IMG/VR virus record: IMGVR_UViG_3300033155_000271
Coordinates: 1-26,438 of that record
Source: a virus
Reading direction: 5' to 3' (one strand)
Length of the DNA stretch: 26,438 nt
This document shows positions 5,786-12,871 of the stretch, in pieces. The position numbers and the translations under genes were made by a program. The notes under the pieces were generated by a model. It searched no databases and was not told where the DNA came from. It was given only the letters and a program-made list of their open reading frames with translations. Positions within the stretch are counted from its first letter, which is position 1. Each line of letters opens with the position of its first letter.

Positions 5786-6009
5786 CAGTGTAGTCTGTGG
5801 AACCACTATAGCAGTGTAACCAAACCAGCAAGTGGAGTGGAAAGCTCCCAACTAATTATGGAAGGTAGTGATTAGCTTACGGAGGCCGACCGATGCCGTA
5901 TAGCGTGGTCCAGGCTACCTTCCACCTTATGACGACTGAGCAAGCTTGGCTGGCTCCTGTGGTAACAGTAATATACAAACCCTTAACTCACTATCTCTGG
6001 AGAGAACCT

Positions 6010-6318
6010 ATGAGTAATGTACAAGCCGTATTCGGCCAATTCGCTGTTGAAATCAATGGCAACGTAGAAATGTTCGCAACTGAAGCTGAAGCACAAACTG
6101 CATACGATGCAGATGCAAACGCTGCCGGTTACTTAGCGAAAGCTACTGCTTACACAGACCATAAAGGCCTGATTGAAAAGAACGCTAAAGGCAAAATCAA
6201 TGTAATCGTTGACTTCCTGGCTTTCATCGAATCTTATGACGCTGATGCTGTAGTTGATGCACCTGTTGCAGAAGCTACTGAAGCTACTGAAGCTGCTGCT
6301 GACGGTCCTGTATTCTAA
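6010..6318 (+). CDS. Small acidic Ala-rich protein with PVF tail
   Basis: 102 residues from ATG 6010, chosen because it has the RBS pattern used across this genome (ctctggagagaacctATG). An in-frame ATG at 5893 also has a GGAGG and would add 39 residues, so a longer form is possible. The core (GQFAVEINGNVEMFATEAEA and KINVIVDFLAFIESYDADAV) is followed by an Ala/Glu tail with an ATEATEA repeat ending DGPVF, like the tail of the 211-663 product. The codons look like those of a highly expressed gene. The function is unknown. A strong terminator follows, so this gene ends its transcription unit. Confidence 0.8.
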   Translation: MSNVQAVFGQFAVEINGNVEMFATEAEAQTAYDADANAAGYLAKATAYTDHKGLIEKNAKGKINVIVDFLAFIESYDADAVVDAPVAEATEATEAAADGPVF

Positions 6319-6341
6319 GTAGAACTTAAGTAAGCAATTAG

Positions 6342-6374
6342 GAAGGGCTGACCATTGTGTTAGCCCTTCTTTAT
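6342..6374 (+). terminator. Rho-independent terminator
   Basis: GAAGGGCT (6342-6349) pairs with AGCCCTTC (6362-6369), eight perfect pairs, then TTTATT. It sits just before the closing stem of the structured RNA at 6374-6627. Confidence 0.75.
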
Positions 6375-6627
6375 TAGTCTTATTATATTTGAGGATGGGT
6401 AGACCTGATTAAATTCTCTCACCTCTGTCTCACCCTAAACCATACGCTCTTCACGGTTTAACAACATCCCTAGTGTAAGCATAGTATAGGCCTTACTGCT
6501 ATGTTCGCGCTCTGCGTTATGTTGTTACTGTTTGAATCGTCCCTGTGCGGGTCGGAAGTTGTGCAGCAGTTGGACTTTGTAGATACTACCTACACCTATC
6601 AGCCATCCTCAAATATAATAGGATTAA
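6374..6627 (+). ncRNA. 254-nt structured RNA closed by a 25-bp stem
   Basis: TATTATATTTGAGGATGG (6381-6398) is the exact reverse complement of 6603-6620. Counting RNA pairs with G-U, the stem extends to 6374-6398 with 6603-6627, 25 pairs without a break; two of the outer pairs are G-U, which favours structure at the RNA level. Inside are TAAACC/GGTTTA (around 6436-6461), AACAACAT/ATGTTGTT (around 6460-6527) enclosing CATAG/CTATG, a CGC/GCG hairpin, and CCC/GGG in the segment near 6541-6552. No ORF with an RBS lies inside, and no tRNA signature is visible. The 3' strand of the stem contains AGGA (6620-6623), the likely RBS of the next gene, so the fold could hide that start. Confidence 0.65.
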
Positions 6628-6630
6628 CTT

Positions 6631-6789
6631 ATGAACAAATATTTAATAGCGTTACCATGTTTCAAAGGTTCTAAAGGGTTTTGTCACCCAACAATATTAG
6701 TTAGTGCGAAAGATAAAGCCGATGCTATTGCCTTGGTATATCACCTGAAAGGACAAGTCAATATTGGTGACATTAAACAATGCAGGTAA
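6631..6789 (+). CDS. Hypothetical 52-residue protein
   Basis: ATG 6631, with AGGA eight bases upstream that lies within the 3' strand of the preceding RNA stem, to TAA 6787. The product begins MNKYLIALPCFKGSKGFCHP and continues into a helical KADAIALVYHLKGQVNIG, like a small alpha/beta domain. The family is unknown. Translation would depend on opening the stem, or on transcription starting inside the RNA (inference). Confidence 0.55.
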   Translation: MNKYLIALPCFKGSKGFCHPTILVSAKDKADAIALVYHLKGQVNIGDIKQCR

Positions 6790-6792
6790 CTT

Positions 6793-7011
6793 ATGAAAAC
6801 ATATCAAGTACGTGGATACTGGCATTCTAATGGTGCTACATTCCAAGCAACATTCTCAGAAGCTCAGTCCAAAGATTCCATGCACATTATGGACAAGGCT
6901 GAGCTTTTGTGTTTGCTTAATAAGAACCAATATGGGTACAGCTACTACCACCCAGACACTTACAAGAAATCATTCACCATATTAAAGGTTGCGAAAGACT
7001 ATGATGACTAG
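6793..7011 (+). CDS. Hypothetical small protein
   Basis: 72 residues, starting three bases after the previous stop with AGGTAA upstream. Tyr-rich beta-like N-terminus (MKTYQVRGYWHSNGATFQAT) and a helical middle (DKAELLCLLNKNQYG). No recognised motif. It is the second gene of a closely packed run of small genes from 6631 to 7936. Confidence 0.65.
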   Translation: MKTYQVRGYWHSNGATFQATFSEAQSKDSMHIMDKAELLCLLNKNQYGYSYYHPDTYKKSFTILKVAKDYDD

Positions 7012-7234
7012 CGAGATGACAAGCCTTATTGACAAGGATAGGAATGCTCATACAGTTTACATATACTTTATAGGCCAAACATGTACTGGTGATAACGTAG
7101 TAATACTGGACAGGTCATTACCTATTCACTATGGTAACATGGCCAGAGTTAATCAACGAGTAGATATTATGAGAGCTGCTGGTAAGCAAGTATTTCTACT
7201 TAAGAACATACGACTTAAAGGAGCTTTGCACTAA
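7001..7234 (+). CDS. Hypothetical small protein
   Basis: 77 residues if ATG 7001 is used; ATG 7004 and 7016 are also possible, and only 7016 is preceded by a weak GCGAG. The start overlaps the end of the previous gene. The sequence contains a Rossmann-like beta stretch (AHTVYIYFIGQTCTGDNVVI) and ends basic (KNIRLKGALH). No family is recognised. The stop overlaps the next ATG (TAATG). Confidence 0.6.
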   Translation: MMTSEMTSLIDKDRNAHTVYIYFIGQTCTGDNVVILDRSLPIHYGNMARVNQRVDIMRAAGKQVFLLKNIRLKGALH

Positions 7235-7602
7235 TGATACTATCAGCTAAAGATTGTGAGATACATATTAAGCACTGCATACCATACACTATTGAGAAGC
7301 CCTTCCCTGAAGGTATAGCTCACTTAGCAGATGGCTATGCTTGGGACTACCGTTCTGGTCAGTACTATATTAAATCAGAAGAGCCAGTCTCAGAAGAGTT
7401 CATAACAATATACTATGACATGACAGCTGGCTGGAGCCTGGATGGTTCTACTGGAAGCTTAACTGTGCAAGTACCTATGGATGCTACTGATTGTTATGTA
7501 GCTGGACTACTGTGTATCTTAACTGGCAGAATAAAGTATGCTACGTATTGTGAAAACAATCCAGATGACATGTCACCAGTTATACCGGAAGAGTACCGAT
7601 GA
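7234..7602 (+). CDS. Hypothetical protein
   Basis: 122 residues, with ATG overlapping the preceding stop. Acidic, Tyr/Trp-rich soluble protein (GIAHLADGYAWDYRSGQYYI) with several cysteines in the second half. No motif recognised. It is coupled to the next gene by an ATGA overlap. Confidence 0.65.
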   Translation: MILSAKDCEIHIKHCIPYTIEKPFPEGIAHLADGYAWDYRSGQYYIKSEEPVSEEFITIYYDMTAGWSLDGSTGSLTVQVPMDATDCYVAGLLCILTGRIKYATYCENNPDDMSPVIPEEYR

Positions 7603-7790
7603 AAACTAACTTAGAAGTAATTAACTTTCGTAGTGGTGCCAAAGGTGTCAAACCAGAAGGACAACTAGGTACTTGTGGTTGGTCTCCCAGAGCATGGCAG
7701 CCTGAAGAGTCAGCTAAAGAAGCATTCCTAGAAGAGAATAGTAACTGGTCAGCTGACCAGATTGATTCAATTGTTCTAGGTGAGCACTAA
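7599..7790 (+). CDS. Hypothetical small protein
   Basis: 63 residues starting at the ATGA overlap. Contains a Gly/Trp-rich centre (GQLGTCGWSPRAWQPEES) and a C-terminal helix (KEAFLEENSNWSADQIDSIV). The family is unknown. It is followed by a TAATG-coupled small Cys-rich gene. Confidence 0.6.
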   Translation: MKTNLEVINFRSGAKGVKPEGQLGTCGWSPRAWQPEESAKEAFLEENSNWSADQIDSIVLGEH

Positions 7791-7936
7791 TGAACTGCAA
7801 AGACTGTCGCCTACTGGTTAAACCAGTATGGCATGAAGAAATAGAAGACTACCTCATAGATGGTGAGTGCAGTCACCCTGATAACAAAACAAAGGACCTC
7901 GATGAGTGTCCACTGGAGAACAGATATGACTCTTAA
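7790..7936 (+). CDS. Small cysteine-rich protein, putative zinc ribbon
   Basis: A 48-residue ORF from the TAATG overlap at 7788-7792 to TAA 7934. Four cysteines form a plausible zinc site: C3-x2-C6 near the N-terminus, then C27 and C40. Small Cys-rich proteins of this plan with an acidic middle (WHEEIEDYLIDGECSHP) are frequent in phages, with unknown roles. It overlaps the start of the holin-like gene by 11 bp. Confidence 0.55.
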   Translation: MNCKDCRLLVKPVWHEEIEDYLIDGECSHPDNKTKDLDECPLENRYDS

Positions 7937-8348
7937 CCCATTAAGTATCATCGGAGATGCTATCACCGCTGTCGGTGGCTACTTCCGAGATGGTCAGAAA
8001 ATTAAAGCTGCTGTCGGTGAGCGTAAGGACGAGCTTAACAAGATTAAACTAACAGCCAGAATAGAATCTGCTAAGGCTGGTGTGACCCATGACATGAAGA
8101 TGGATGAAGGTGCACGAGCTGCTGCCGGTTGGATGGACGATGTATCGTTCTTCGTATTCCTGGCTCCAGCCATACTTGCATTCTTTCCAGGCATGGTAGA
8201 CCACATTGAAGATGGCTTTGAAGTACTAGCTGGTATGCCTGAATGGTATCAGTACGCACTTGGCATGATGCTGATAAGTGTATGGGGCTACCGTAAACTG
8301 GTCTCACCTATCATCCAGTCAATAGCGAAGGCTTATCTGGGAAAGTAG
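7926..8348 (+). CDS. Putative holin (3-TM-type)
   Basis: 140 residues from ATG 7926, with GGAG upstream; a longer in-frame start at 7860 lies inside the preceding gene. The N-terminal region has a soluble coiled helix (KIKAAVGERKDELNKIKLTA). Residues ~70-140 hold two clear membrane segments (VSFFVFLAPAILAFFPG and YQYALGMMLISVWGY), separated by GFEVLAGMPEWYQ. This matches the phage 3-TM holin plan 'W.D......flap.ila.fp......gf..L..mPeWyq'. Holins form the inner-membrane lesions that time lysis. The endolysin gene follows immediately, supporting the assignment. Confidence 0.7.
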   Translation: MTLNPLSIIGDAITAVGGYFRDGQKIKAAVGERKDELNKIKLTARIESAKAGVTHDMKMDEGARAAAGWMDDVSFFVFLAPAILAFFPGMVDHIEDGFEVLAGMPEWYQYALGMMLISVWGYRKLVSPIIQSIAKAYLGK

Positions 8349-8371
8349 GTAAGGGTAAGACCGTAACTGCT

Positions 8372-8974
8372 GTGAAGCCAACCGGTGTTACCCATATTAT
8401 GAGTGATGTATCTGCTGGTGTTGAACCTATGTTTAATGGTGGTGATGCATTTGACCCACACGCTATGTCACATTACGAGGCACCTAAAGATGATACGAAA
8501 GTTACTATCGAGAAGTTACTCGATTGGGAAGAAAGCTATCGCGGTTCACCCTATCACTGTTCTGAAGGGTACGTTACTTATGGCATTGGTCATAGGCTCT
8601 CAAGTATTAAAGACGAGCCTCTTGATAACTATTCTGATATGTGGATTTCTCAAGGGGATGCTGAACATCTTCTTACCACAGACCTACGCAAACTGTTTGG
8701 TGATATTGGTCAGTCTAGTTTTCTTATTGCTTATGATGAACTAAGTAATGACAGGCAGGTAATTATAGAATCTATGGTGTACCAAATGGGCATAGCTGGT
8801 GTTGCTGGCTTCCATCAAATGTGGAAAGACATTGCTAATGGAGACTTCCGAGGTGCTGCTTCAGAAATGATAGACAGTCGCTGGAGAGAGCAGACACCGG
8901 AACGTGCTAAGCGACATGCAGAGGTCATGGAGTATGGAGACCTTAAGCATGTGTATGGTGCGTACCTATCATGA
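8372..8974 (+). CDS. Endolysin, GH24 (T4-type) lysozyme with E-C-T triad
   Basis: 200 residues with a GTG start; an ATG at 8399 is an alternative and neither has a strong RBS. It cleaves the glycan backbone of peptidoglycan. Catalytic residues can be placed against T4 lysozyme E11/D20/T26: E54, C63 and T69, with the diagnostic YGIGH at 70-74. The Asp position is Cys, a known variant of the E-8aa-D/C-5aa-T motif. The helical lobe includes FHQMWKDIANGDFRGAASEM and SRWREQTPERAKRHAEVM, as in GH24 enzymes. The N-terminal ~40 residues are an extra, non-cleavable-looking segment; no signal peptide is seen, so release depends on the holin upstream. Confidence 0.9.
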   Translation: MKPTGVTHIMSDVSAGVEPMFNGGDAFDPHAMSHYEAPKDDTKVTIEKLLDWEESYRGSPYHCSEGYVTYGIGHRLSSIKDEPLDNYSDMWISQGDAEHLLTTDLRKLFGDIGQSSFLIAYDELSNDRQVIIESMVYQMGIAGVAGFHQMWKDIANGDFRGAASEMIDSRWREQTPERAKRHAEVMEYGDLKHVYGAYLS

Positions 8975-9615
8975 ACCCCATCGACTTAGCAAGCGAATGG
9001 TTATCCAAACGTGGTGCTGCTTACCTGGCCAAAGAGAACGTAATAGTTTACTATGCGTCCACCACAGGCAGGAAGCAGGACTACCAATGGATTACCCATA
9101 CGCTGGTAGAAGTGGTAAGGATTATAAGAGCTACACTCATGAACCCTGATGACTCAGATAAGAAACTGCAATCGAAACATATCATTGCTGCTTGTCAAGA
9201 GTTAGACAGGGTTTTTGAGTTTGCCGTGAAAGCCAAGTTCGAGACTAAGCCAGAGATATTTAATTACTTGAAAGAATCTGGTGAGAGCATGGGTGACGCT
9301 ATTGTGTCCTTACTGTCCGAAGATTTATATGCACAAGGTTATAAAGCACTGTTGCTTAACGATGTGTATATGGTTATTGATGTATGTTTGTCTGACTTAA
9401 AGACACATGTATCAGTTGCTGAAGAACGTGAGCTAGTATATAAGCATTTCCCCACCTTGGGCTATGAAGTACGTACTGGCTCCAGTCGTCCTGAGTTCCA
9501 GGGCAAGAAACAAAACGCTGTCATGTTAACAACCGCTAAGCCTCGTGAGATAATTGTGCTTAGTGAAAGAGAACGTGACAATATATCTGACAAAATTGTA
9601 GGAGCATTATCATGA
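8971..9615 (+). CDS. Hypothetical protein in the lysis block
   Basis: 214 residues, starting in an ATGA overlap with the endolysin gene. Soluble and mainly helical (EVVRIIRATLMNPDDSDKKL, AACQELDRVFEFAVKAKFE), with no signal peptide, membrane span or motif I can name. Its place between endolysin and the phospholipase-like gene does not by itself show a lysis role. The stop overlaps the next start. Confidence 0.7.
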   Translation: MNPIDLASEWLSKRGAAYLAKENVIVYYASTTGRKQDYQWITHTLVEVVRIIRATLMNPDDSDKKLQSKHIIAACQELDRVFEFAVKAKFETKPEIFNYLKESGESMGDAIVSLLSEDLYAQGYKALLLNDVYMVIDVCLSDLKTHVSVAEERELVYKHFPTLGYEVRTGSSRPEFQGKKQNAVMLTTAKPREIIVLSERERDNISDKIVGALS

Positions 9616-9851
9616 CCAAAGAAGAAATTATTAACATGGTGAACCAGTTTGAATGTGGTATGTTCGCCAACCGTGACACTATGCAAGAGTCTAGAGATTA
9701 CGCTGAGATGCTACTCAAGTCTTCTAGTTTAAGTGAACGTAGCTTTGCATCAATGACAGCTTTGACTGTGCACCAGAATACTATGGTAAAAGTGCTACTA
9801 CAAATGATTGAGGACAGTTTCAATGATGAATCTAATACCACCAAAGTTTAA
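9612..9851 (+). CDS. Hypothetical small helical protein
   Basis: 79 residues starting in an ATGA overlap. Predicted all-helical (EEIINMVNQFECGMF, DYAEMLLKSSSLSERSFASM, TMVKVLLQMIEDSFND). No family is recognised. Its 3' end overlaps the phospholipase-like gene by 29 bp. Confidence 0.65.
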   Translation: MTKEEIINMVNQFECGMFANRDTMQESRDYAEMLLKSSSLSERSFASMTALTVHQNTMVKVLLQMIEDSFNDESNTTKV

Positions 9852-10080
9852 GAAGTTCCAGGACTACTGTAGTAACTTCCCAGATAAGTTACTGGGCAAG
9901 AGGTACGCATACTGCTGTTACATCCATGATGTACAATACAGCACACACTACAGTACTAAAAGTAGGTTACAAGCTGACAATGATTTGTTTACCTGTGTAC
10001 GTAGAAGGCGTGGCTTAGTAGTTGCCTCTTTAATGTGGATAGGTGTACGCTTGTTTGGTGGTAGTCACTACCGGAGATAA
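9823..10080 (+). CDS. Phospholipase A2-like small protein
   Basis: 85 residues from ATG 9823 (or 9826), chosen for the GAGGAC upstream. It carries the secreted-PLA2 active-site pattern CC-x2-HD (CCYIHDVQY, the His-Asp pair expected to be catalytic), followed by a second Asp in RLQADNDLF, then a hydrophobic helix (GLVVASLMWIGVRLFGG) and a basic end. Similar short proteins with 'CC..HD..Y' and 'GVRLFGG' occur in tailed phages. PLA2 hydrolyses the sn-2 ester of phospholipids. In a lysis block it could attack host membranes, but no activity has been shown for the sequence here. There is no signal peptide. Confidence 0.6.
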   Translation: MMNLIPPKFKKFQDYCSNFPDKLLGKRYAYCCYIHDVQYSTHYSTKSRLQADNDLFTCVRRRRGLVVASLMWIGVRLFGGSHYRR

Positions 10081-10085
10081 ATATT

Positions 10086-10310
10086 ATGGGAGCTGATACA
10101 ATAACAGTAACTGACCAACAAATTAATAGGCACCTACGAGGTATCTTAATACAGTTGGGTGCATCAGGTATTGCTAAAGATTACGACTCCCTAGCAGCTG
10201 CTATCGAGAAGCTGGGCATGTGGGACTTCCTGTTTAATCAAGCAGAGGTCATTGCATGTCTACACGCATTTGATGTACTAAATAGAAAATTACTTAACAG
10301 GAGAAGCTAA
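10086..10310 (+). CDS. Hypothetical small protein
   Basis: 74 residues, RBS ccggagataaatatt. Helical, with GASGIAKDYDSLAAAIEKLG and EVIACLHAFDVLNRKLLNRR. No motif recognised. It is directly coupled (TAATG) to the primase-helicase gene and may be a replication accessory, but only the position suggests this. Confidence 0.6.
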   Translation: MGADTITVTDQQINRHLRGILIQLGASGIAKDYDSLAAAIEKLGMWDFLFNQAEVIACLHAFDVLNRKLLNRRS

Positions 10311-12046
10311 TGGCTTGTGTAGAGAAAATAGCATGTCCCGACTGTGGAGGCAGTGACTGTTTACAGACCTTTTATAATGAAGGTCCTGAGAACTACTCAA
10401 GCTTCTGCTTCGGCTCATGTTGGGAACCAAAGGGCAATCCTTATAAGAAAGGTGAGGCACCAAAGGTTAAAATTAAGACACCTGAAGAGATTCAGGCTGA
10501 GATTAAAGATACTCAGAAGGCAGCTATCTTCAAGGGCATGGGTCCGAACAAGAACCATAGAGGTATTCCAGGCACATTCTTTAACAGCTGGGGAGTACGC
10601 TTACTTGTATCTGAGTATGATGGCATCACGCCATATGCTACAGCCTTCCCTTACTCTGATGAGGGCAAACTAGCTGGCTGGAAATGCATACCACTCAAGA
10701 AGAAAGACTTCTGGAGTCTGGGTGCTACTAAAGGCTCTGACCCATTCGGCTTTGAAAGAGCTATGAAGATTGGTGGCAAGCGTCTGTATATTACCGAGGG
10801 AGAGTATGATGCTATTGCATTAGACTACTGCCTATTCGAGGCTAATAAGAACTCCAAGTACGGTAAGAAAATGTATCCTGTCATCAGCCTGTCACAAGGT
10901 GGTGGTAGTATCTCGCATAACCTGAAGAAGATACGTAAGCGTATCAAGAACCGGTTCAGTGAGATAGTGCTTGTACTGGACAATGATACTGTCGGACTCC
11001 AGGCTGAGAAAACTGCACAGGCTCTTATGCCTAACATTCTTAGGGCTGATAAGCCTCAAGGTTGCAAGGATGCCAACGATGCTGTACGTAAAGGCAAAGA
11101 GAGCATCATGGCAATGGCTCGTATGGCCCAGTGGGAGGCTCACAAGCCACCTATCGAGGGTGTGGTACGTGTATCAGCAGTTATGGAGAAAGCTCTGGAG
11201 AAGGTCACGTTCGGCCTCTCATACCCATTTGAAGAGTTCACTAAGATGACCTATGGGCAGAAGTTCTCTGATGCAGTAGCTTTGGGTGCTGGTGTTGGTA
11301 CAGGTAAGACTGTGACAGCTCATGCTTTCATGGCTCACAATATGCACGTACATAAGCAACCATGCTTTGCTGTATTGTTAGAAGAGCAGAACCCTACCAC
11401 TGTTAAGAATGTATGTTCAAAGATTGATAGTATCAACTACAATAATCCTCATGCAGTTTATGACCCTGACCAGTTCAGGGAGACTGCTATATCCTTACAA
11501 GATAAATTGTTCTTGTGGGAGTCTGATGAAGACCAAGCTTTACGATTTGATATGGATGAGATTTTATCTGCCATTCGATTTAATAATTTGGAGTACGGTT
11601 GTAGGTTTGCTTACATTGATAACATGACTCGGCTGGTAGACCATCTACCTCCAAGTGAGCAGAACACATTCATTAACAAGTATGCTTCAGAAATTGAAGG
11701 CCTGGCTACACAGTTGGATATGCACATTATGGTTTACAGCCATCTCAATCCATCTCAGTCTGGTCATAGTCATGAAGAGGGCGCACCAGTATATGTAAGT
11801 CAGCTAACAGGTTCCAGGGGAATCATGCGAAGCTTCCCTACTATAATGGCCTTCCGAAGAAACAAACATGCTGATGCTAGTGCCGGTATGTCTAAAGATA
11901 ATTCTATTCTTAGCATTATTAAAGACAGAAGGCATGGCAACGAGGGTGATGTTAGAACACATTACAATGCAGAGACTGGACAGCTTACTGAGTACGCTTG
12001 GGAAGGTGAACTGGAGAACCCTATGAAGGATAAGAAATACAAATGA
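10310..12046 (+). CDS. DNA primase-helicase (T7 gp4-like)
   Basis: 578 residues, close to T7 gp4 (566). Domain order is N-terminal zinc-binding (C9-x2-C12 and C33-x3-C37), TOPRIM primase with RLYITEGEYDA (catalytic Glu) and IVLVLDNDTVG (metal-binding Asp), then a RecA-like ring helicase. Walker A is GAGVGTGKT near residue 326, Walker B is FAYIDNM, and the DnaB-family loop is HIMVYSHLNPSQ with QLTGSRGI following. It unwinds DNA ahead of the polymerase and lays RNA primers. Starts at a TAATG overlap. The second Cys pair is CxxxC where T7 has CxxC. Otherwise it looks complete. Confidence 0.95.
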   Translation: MACVEKIACPDCGGSDCLQTFYNEGPENYSSFCFGSCWEPKGNPYKKGEAPKVKIKTPEEIQAEIKDTQKAAIFKGMGPNKNHRGIPGTFFNSWGVRLLVSEYDGITPYATAFPYSDEGKLAGWKCIPLKKKDFWSLGATKGSDPFGFERAMKIGGKRLYITEGEYDAIALDYCLFEANKNSKYGKKMYPVISLSQGGGSISHNLKKIRKRIKNRFSEIVLVLDNDTVGLQAEKTAQALMPNILRADKPQGCKDANDAVRKGKESIMAMARMAQWEAHKPPIEGVVRVSAVMEKALEKVTFGLSYPFEEFTKMTYGQKFSDAVALGAGVGTGKTVTAHAFMAHNMHVHKQPCFAVLLEEQNPTTVKNVCSKIDSINYNNPHAVYDPDQFRETAISLQDKLFLWESDEDQALRFDMDEILSAIRFNNLEYGCRFAYIDNMTRLVDHLPPSEQNTFINKYASEIEGLATQLDMHIMVYSHLNPSQSGHSHEEGAPVYVSQLTGSRGIMRSFPTIMAFRRNKHADASAGMSKDNSILSIIKDRRHGNEGDVRTHYNAETGQLTEYAWEGELENPMKDKKYK

Positions 12047-12231
12047 GACCTATAGCAACACCGATGTACAAAGGGTACGTCAAAATGTTCTTGGATACTA
12101 TTTTCAATGAACACCCATGCGACGATTTTGTAACTGCGTACATAAAGAAGAAACCTGGAGTTAACTACAGCACTGCTGAGGTTAAGTGGAAAATTCTAAA
12201 TGCAGCTTACGAGGAGTTTAAATTAAAATGA
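12043..12231 (+). CDS. Hypothetical small protein
   Basis: 62 residues between ATGA overlaps with primase-helicase and RNA ligase. Soluble and basic at its end (AAYEEFKLK), with KKKPGVNYSTAEVKWKILNA suggesting a small helical domain. No family is recognised. Likely co-translated with its neighbours. Confidence 0.6.
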   Translation: MRPIATPMYKGYVKMFLDTIFNEHPCDDFVTAYIKKKPGVNYSTAEVKWKILNAAYEEFKLK

Positions 12232-12767
12232 GTAATGTAGAGTTTAAGGCTTGGCCTAAGATTTATCGAGATAGTCCTTTCAACGTAACTATTACTGAAA
12301 AGATTAACGGCACTAACTCTTGTATCATCATTGAAGATGGCAAGATAGTAGGTGTCCAATCTCGTAAGCGTTTCATTACACCTGAAGATGACAATTATGG
12401 TTTCGCAGGTTGGGTACAACGTAACAACGATGAGCTGGAAACACTTGGTGATGGCTATCACTATGGCGAGTGGGCTGGCCTTGGTATCCAGAGTAATGAA
12501 CTTAACTTACCAGAGAAACAACTGTTCCTGTTTAACACCTTCCGGTGGAATGCAGAGAACCCTAACTTGCCATCTTGTTGCAAGGTTGTACCTATACTGT
12601 TCCAGGGATTAATATTGCCTGACACAATATCAGATATGCTGCAAGAGATGGACAAGGCTACGGATGTAATTCATGAAGGTGTCATTGTATACTATCATGC
12701 TATGCGTAGTTACTCAAAACATACAATCAAGCTACCGAAAGGTAAATGGGCTTGGCAGGAAGATTAA
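12228..12767 (+). CDS. RNA ligase (adenylyltransferase core, Rnl2-like)
   Basis: 179 residues in an ATGA overlap with the previous gene. It shows the ordered motifs of covalent nucleotidyltransferase ligases: motif I EKINGTN with nucleophile K25, then SRKRFI, motif III-type YHYGEWAGLGIQ and LFNTF, motif IV HEGVIVYY, and motif V HTIKLPKGKW. K-x-NGTN is more typical of RNA ligases than of DNA ligases (K-x-DG-x-R), and a separate DNA ligase is encoded at 22335. The short length means only the catalytic domain is present, without an OB or C-terminal domain. Phage RNA ligases repair tRNAs cut by host defence nucleases. Together with the CCA-adding-type enzyme it suggests RNA repair. Confidence 0.85.
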   Translation: MSNVEFKAWPKIYRDSPFNVTITEKINGTNSCIIIEDGKIVGVQSRKRFITPEDDNYGFAGWVQRNNDELETLGDGYHYGEWAGLGIQSNELNLPEKQLFLFNTFRWNAENPNLPSCCKVVPILFQGLILPDTISDMLQEMDKATDVIHEGVIVYYHAMRSYSKHTIKLPKGKWAWQED

Positions 12768-12769
12768 CA

Positions 12770-12871
12770 ATGAGTTGGCTAGAAGAAGCTGCCCAGGAAG
12801 GGCACGAGCCTGATTTACTACCACAGGAGATACCTGATGAGCGTAACACAGAAGATGCTGGAGAGGAATGA
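12770..12871 (+). CDS. Possible 33-residue acidic peptide
   Basis: ATG 12770 lies two bases after the RNA ligase stop and the ORF ends at TGA 12869. The product is strongly acidic (MSWLEEAAQEGHEPDLLPQE and a DERNTEDAGEE end). No RBS of its own is seen, so it would rely on coupling. It overlaps the next gene by 35 bp. The coding call is tentative. Confidence 0.4.
   Translation: MSWLEEAAQEGHEPDLLPQEIPDERNTEDAGEE

Larger units (their letters stand above)
5103..6009 (+). other. 0.9-kb stretch without a confident gene: short ORF fragments and inverted repeats
   Basis: No long ORF is present. Three strong Shine-Dalgarno/ATG pairs occur (GGAGG 5267 with ATG 5277; AGGAGG with ATG 5473; GGAGG 5881 with ATG 5893), yet the first two open into 6- and 28-codon ORFs, with protein-like reading continuing in another frame. 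Inverted repeats include GCTGGTT/AACCAGC (5115, 5230), TTGGCT/AGCCAA (5133, 5173), GCAGG/CCTGC (5151-5167), TTGTGC/GCACAA (5303-5336), TGATGAC/GTCATCA (5471, 5513), ATACGTTAA/TTAACGTAT (5543, 5621), TGCTGGT/ACCAGCA (5773, 5824) and TGGAAGGTAG/CTACCTTCCA (5859, 5915). The 7-bp repeats are expected by chance in 900 nt; the 9- and 10-bp ones are mildly notable. Two readings remain: small genes with frameshifts, or a large structured RNA. Confidence 0.5.

Noticed and set aside
5893-6009. 39-codon N-terminal extension of the 6010 gene
   Set aside because: ATG 5893 has a GGAGG, so it is not excluded, but ATG 6010 has the exact RBS pattern used by well-supported genes here and the extension lies in the repeat-rich gap. 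The shorter form was annotated.
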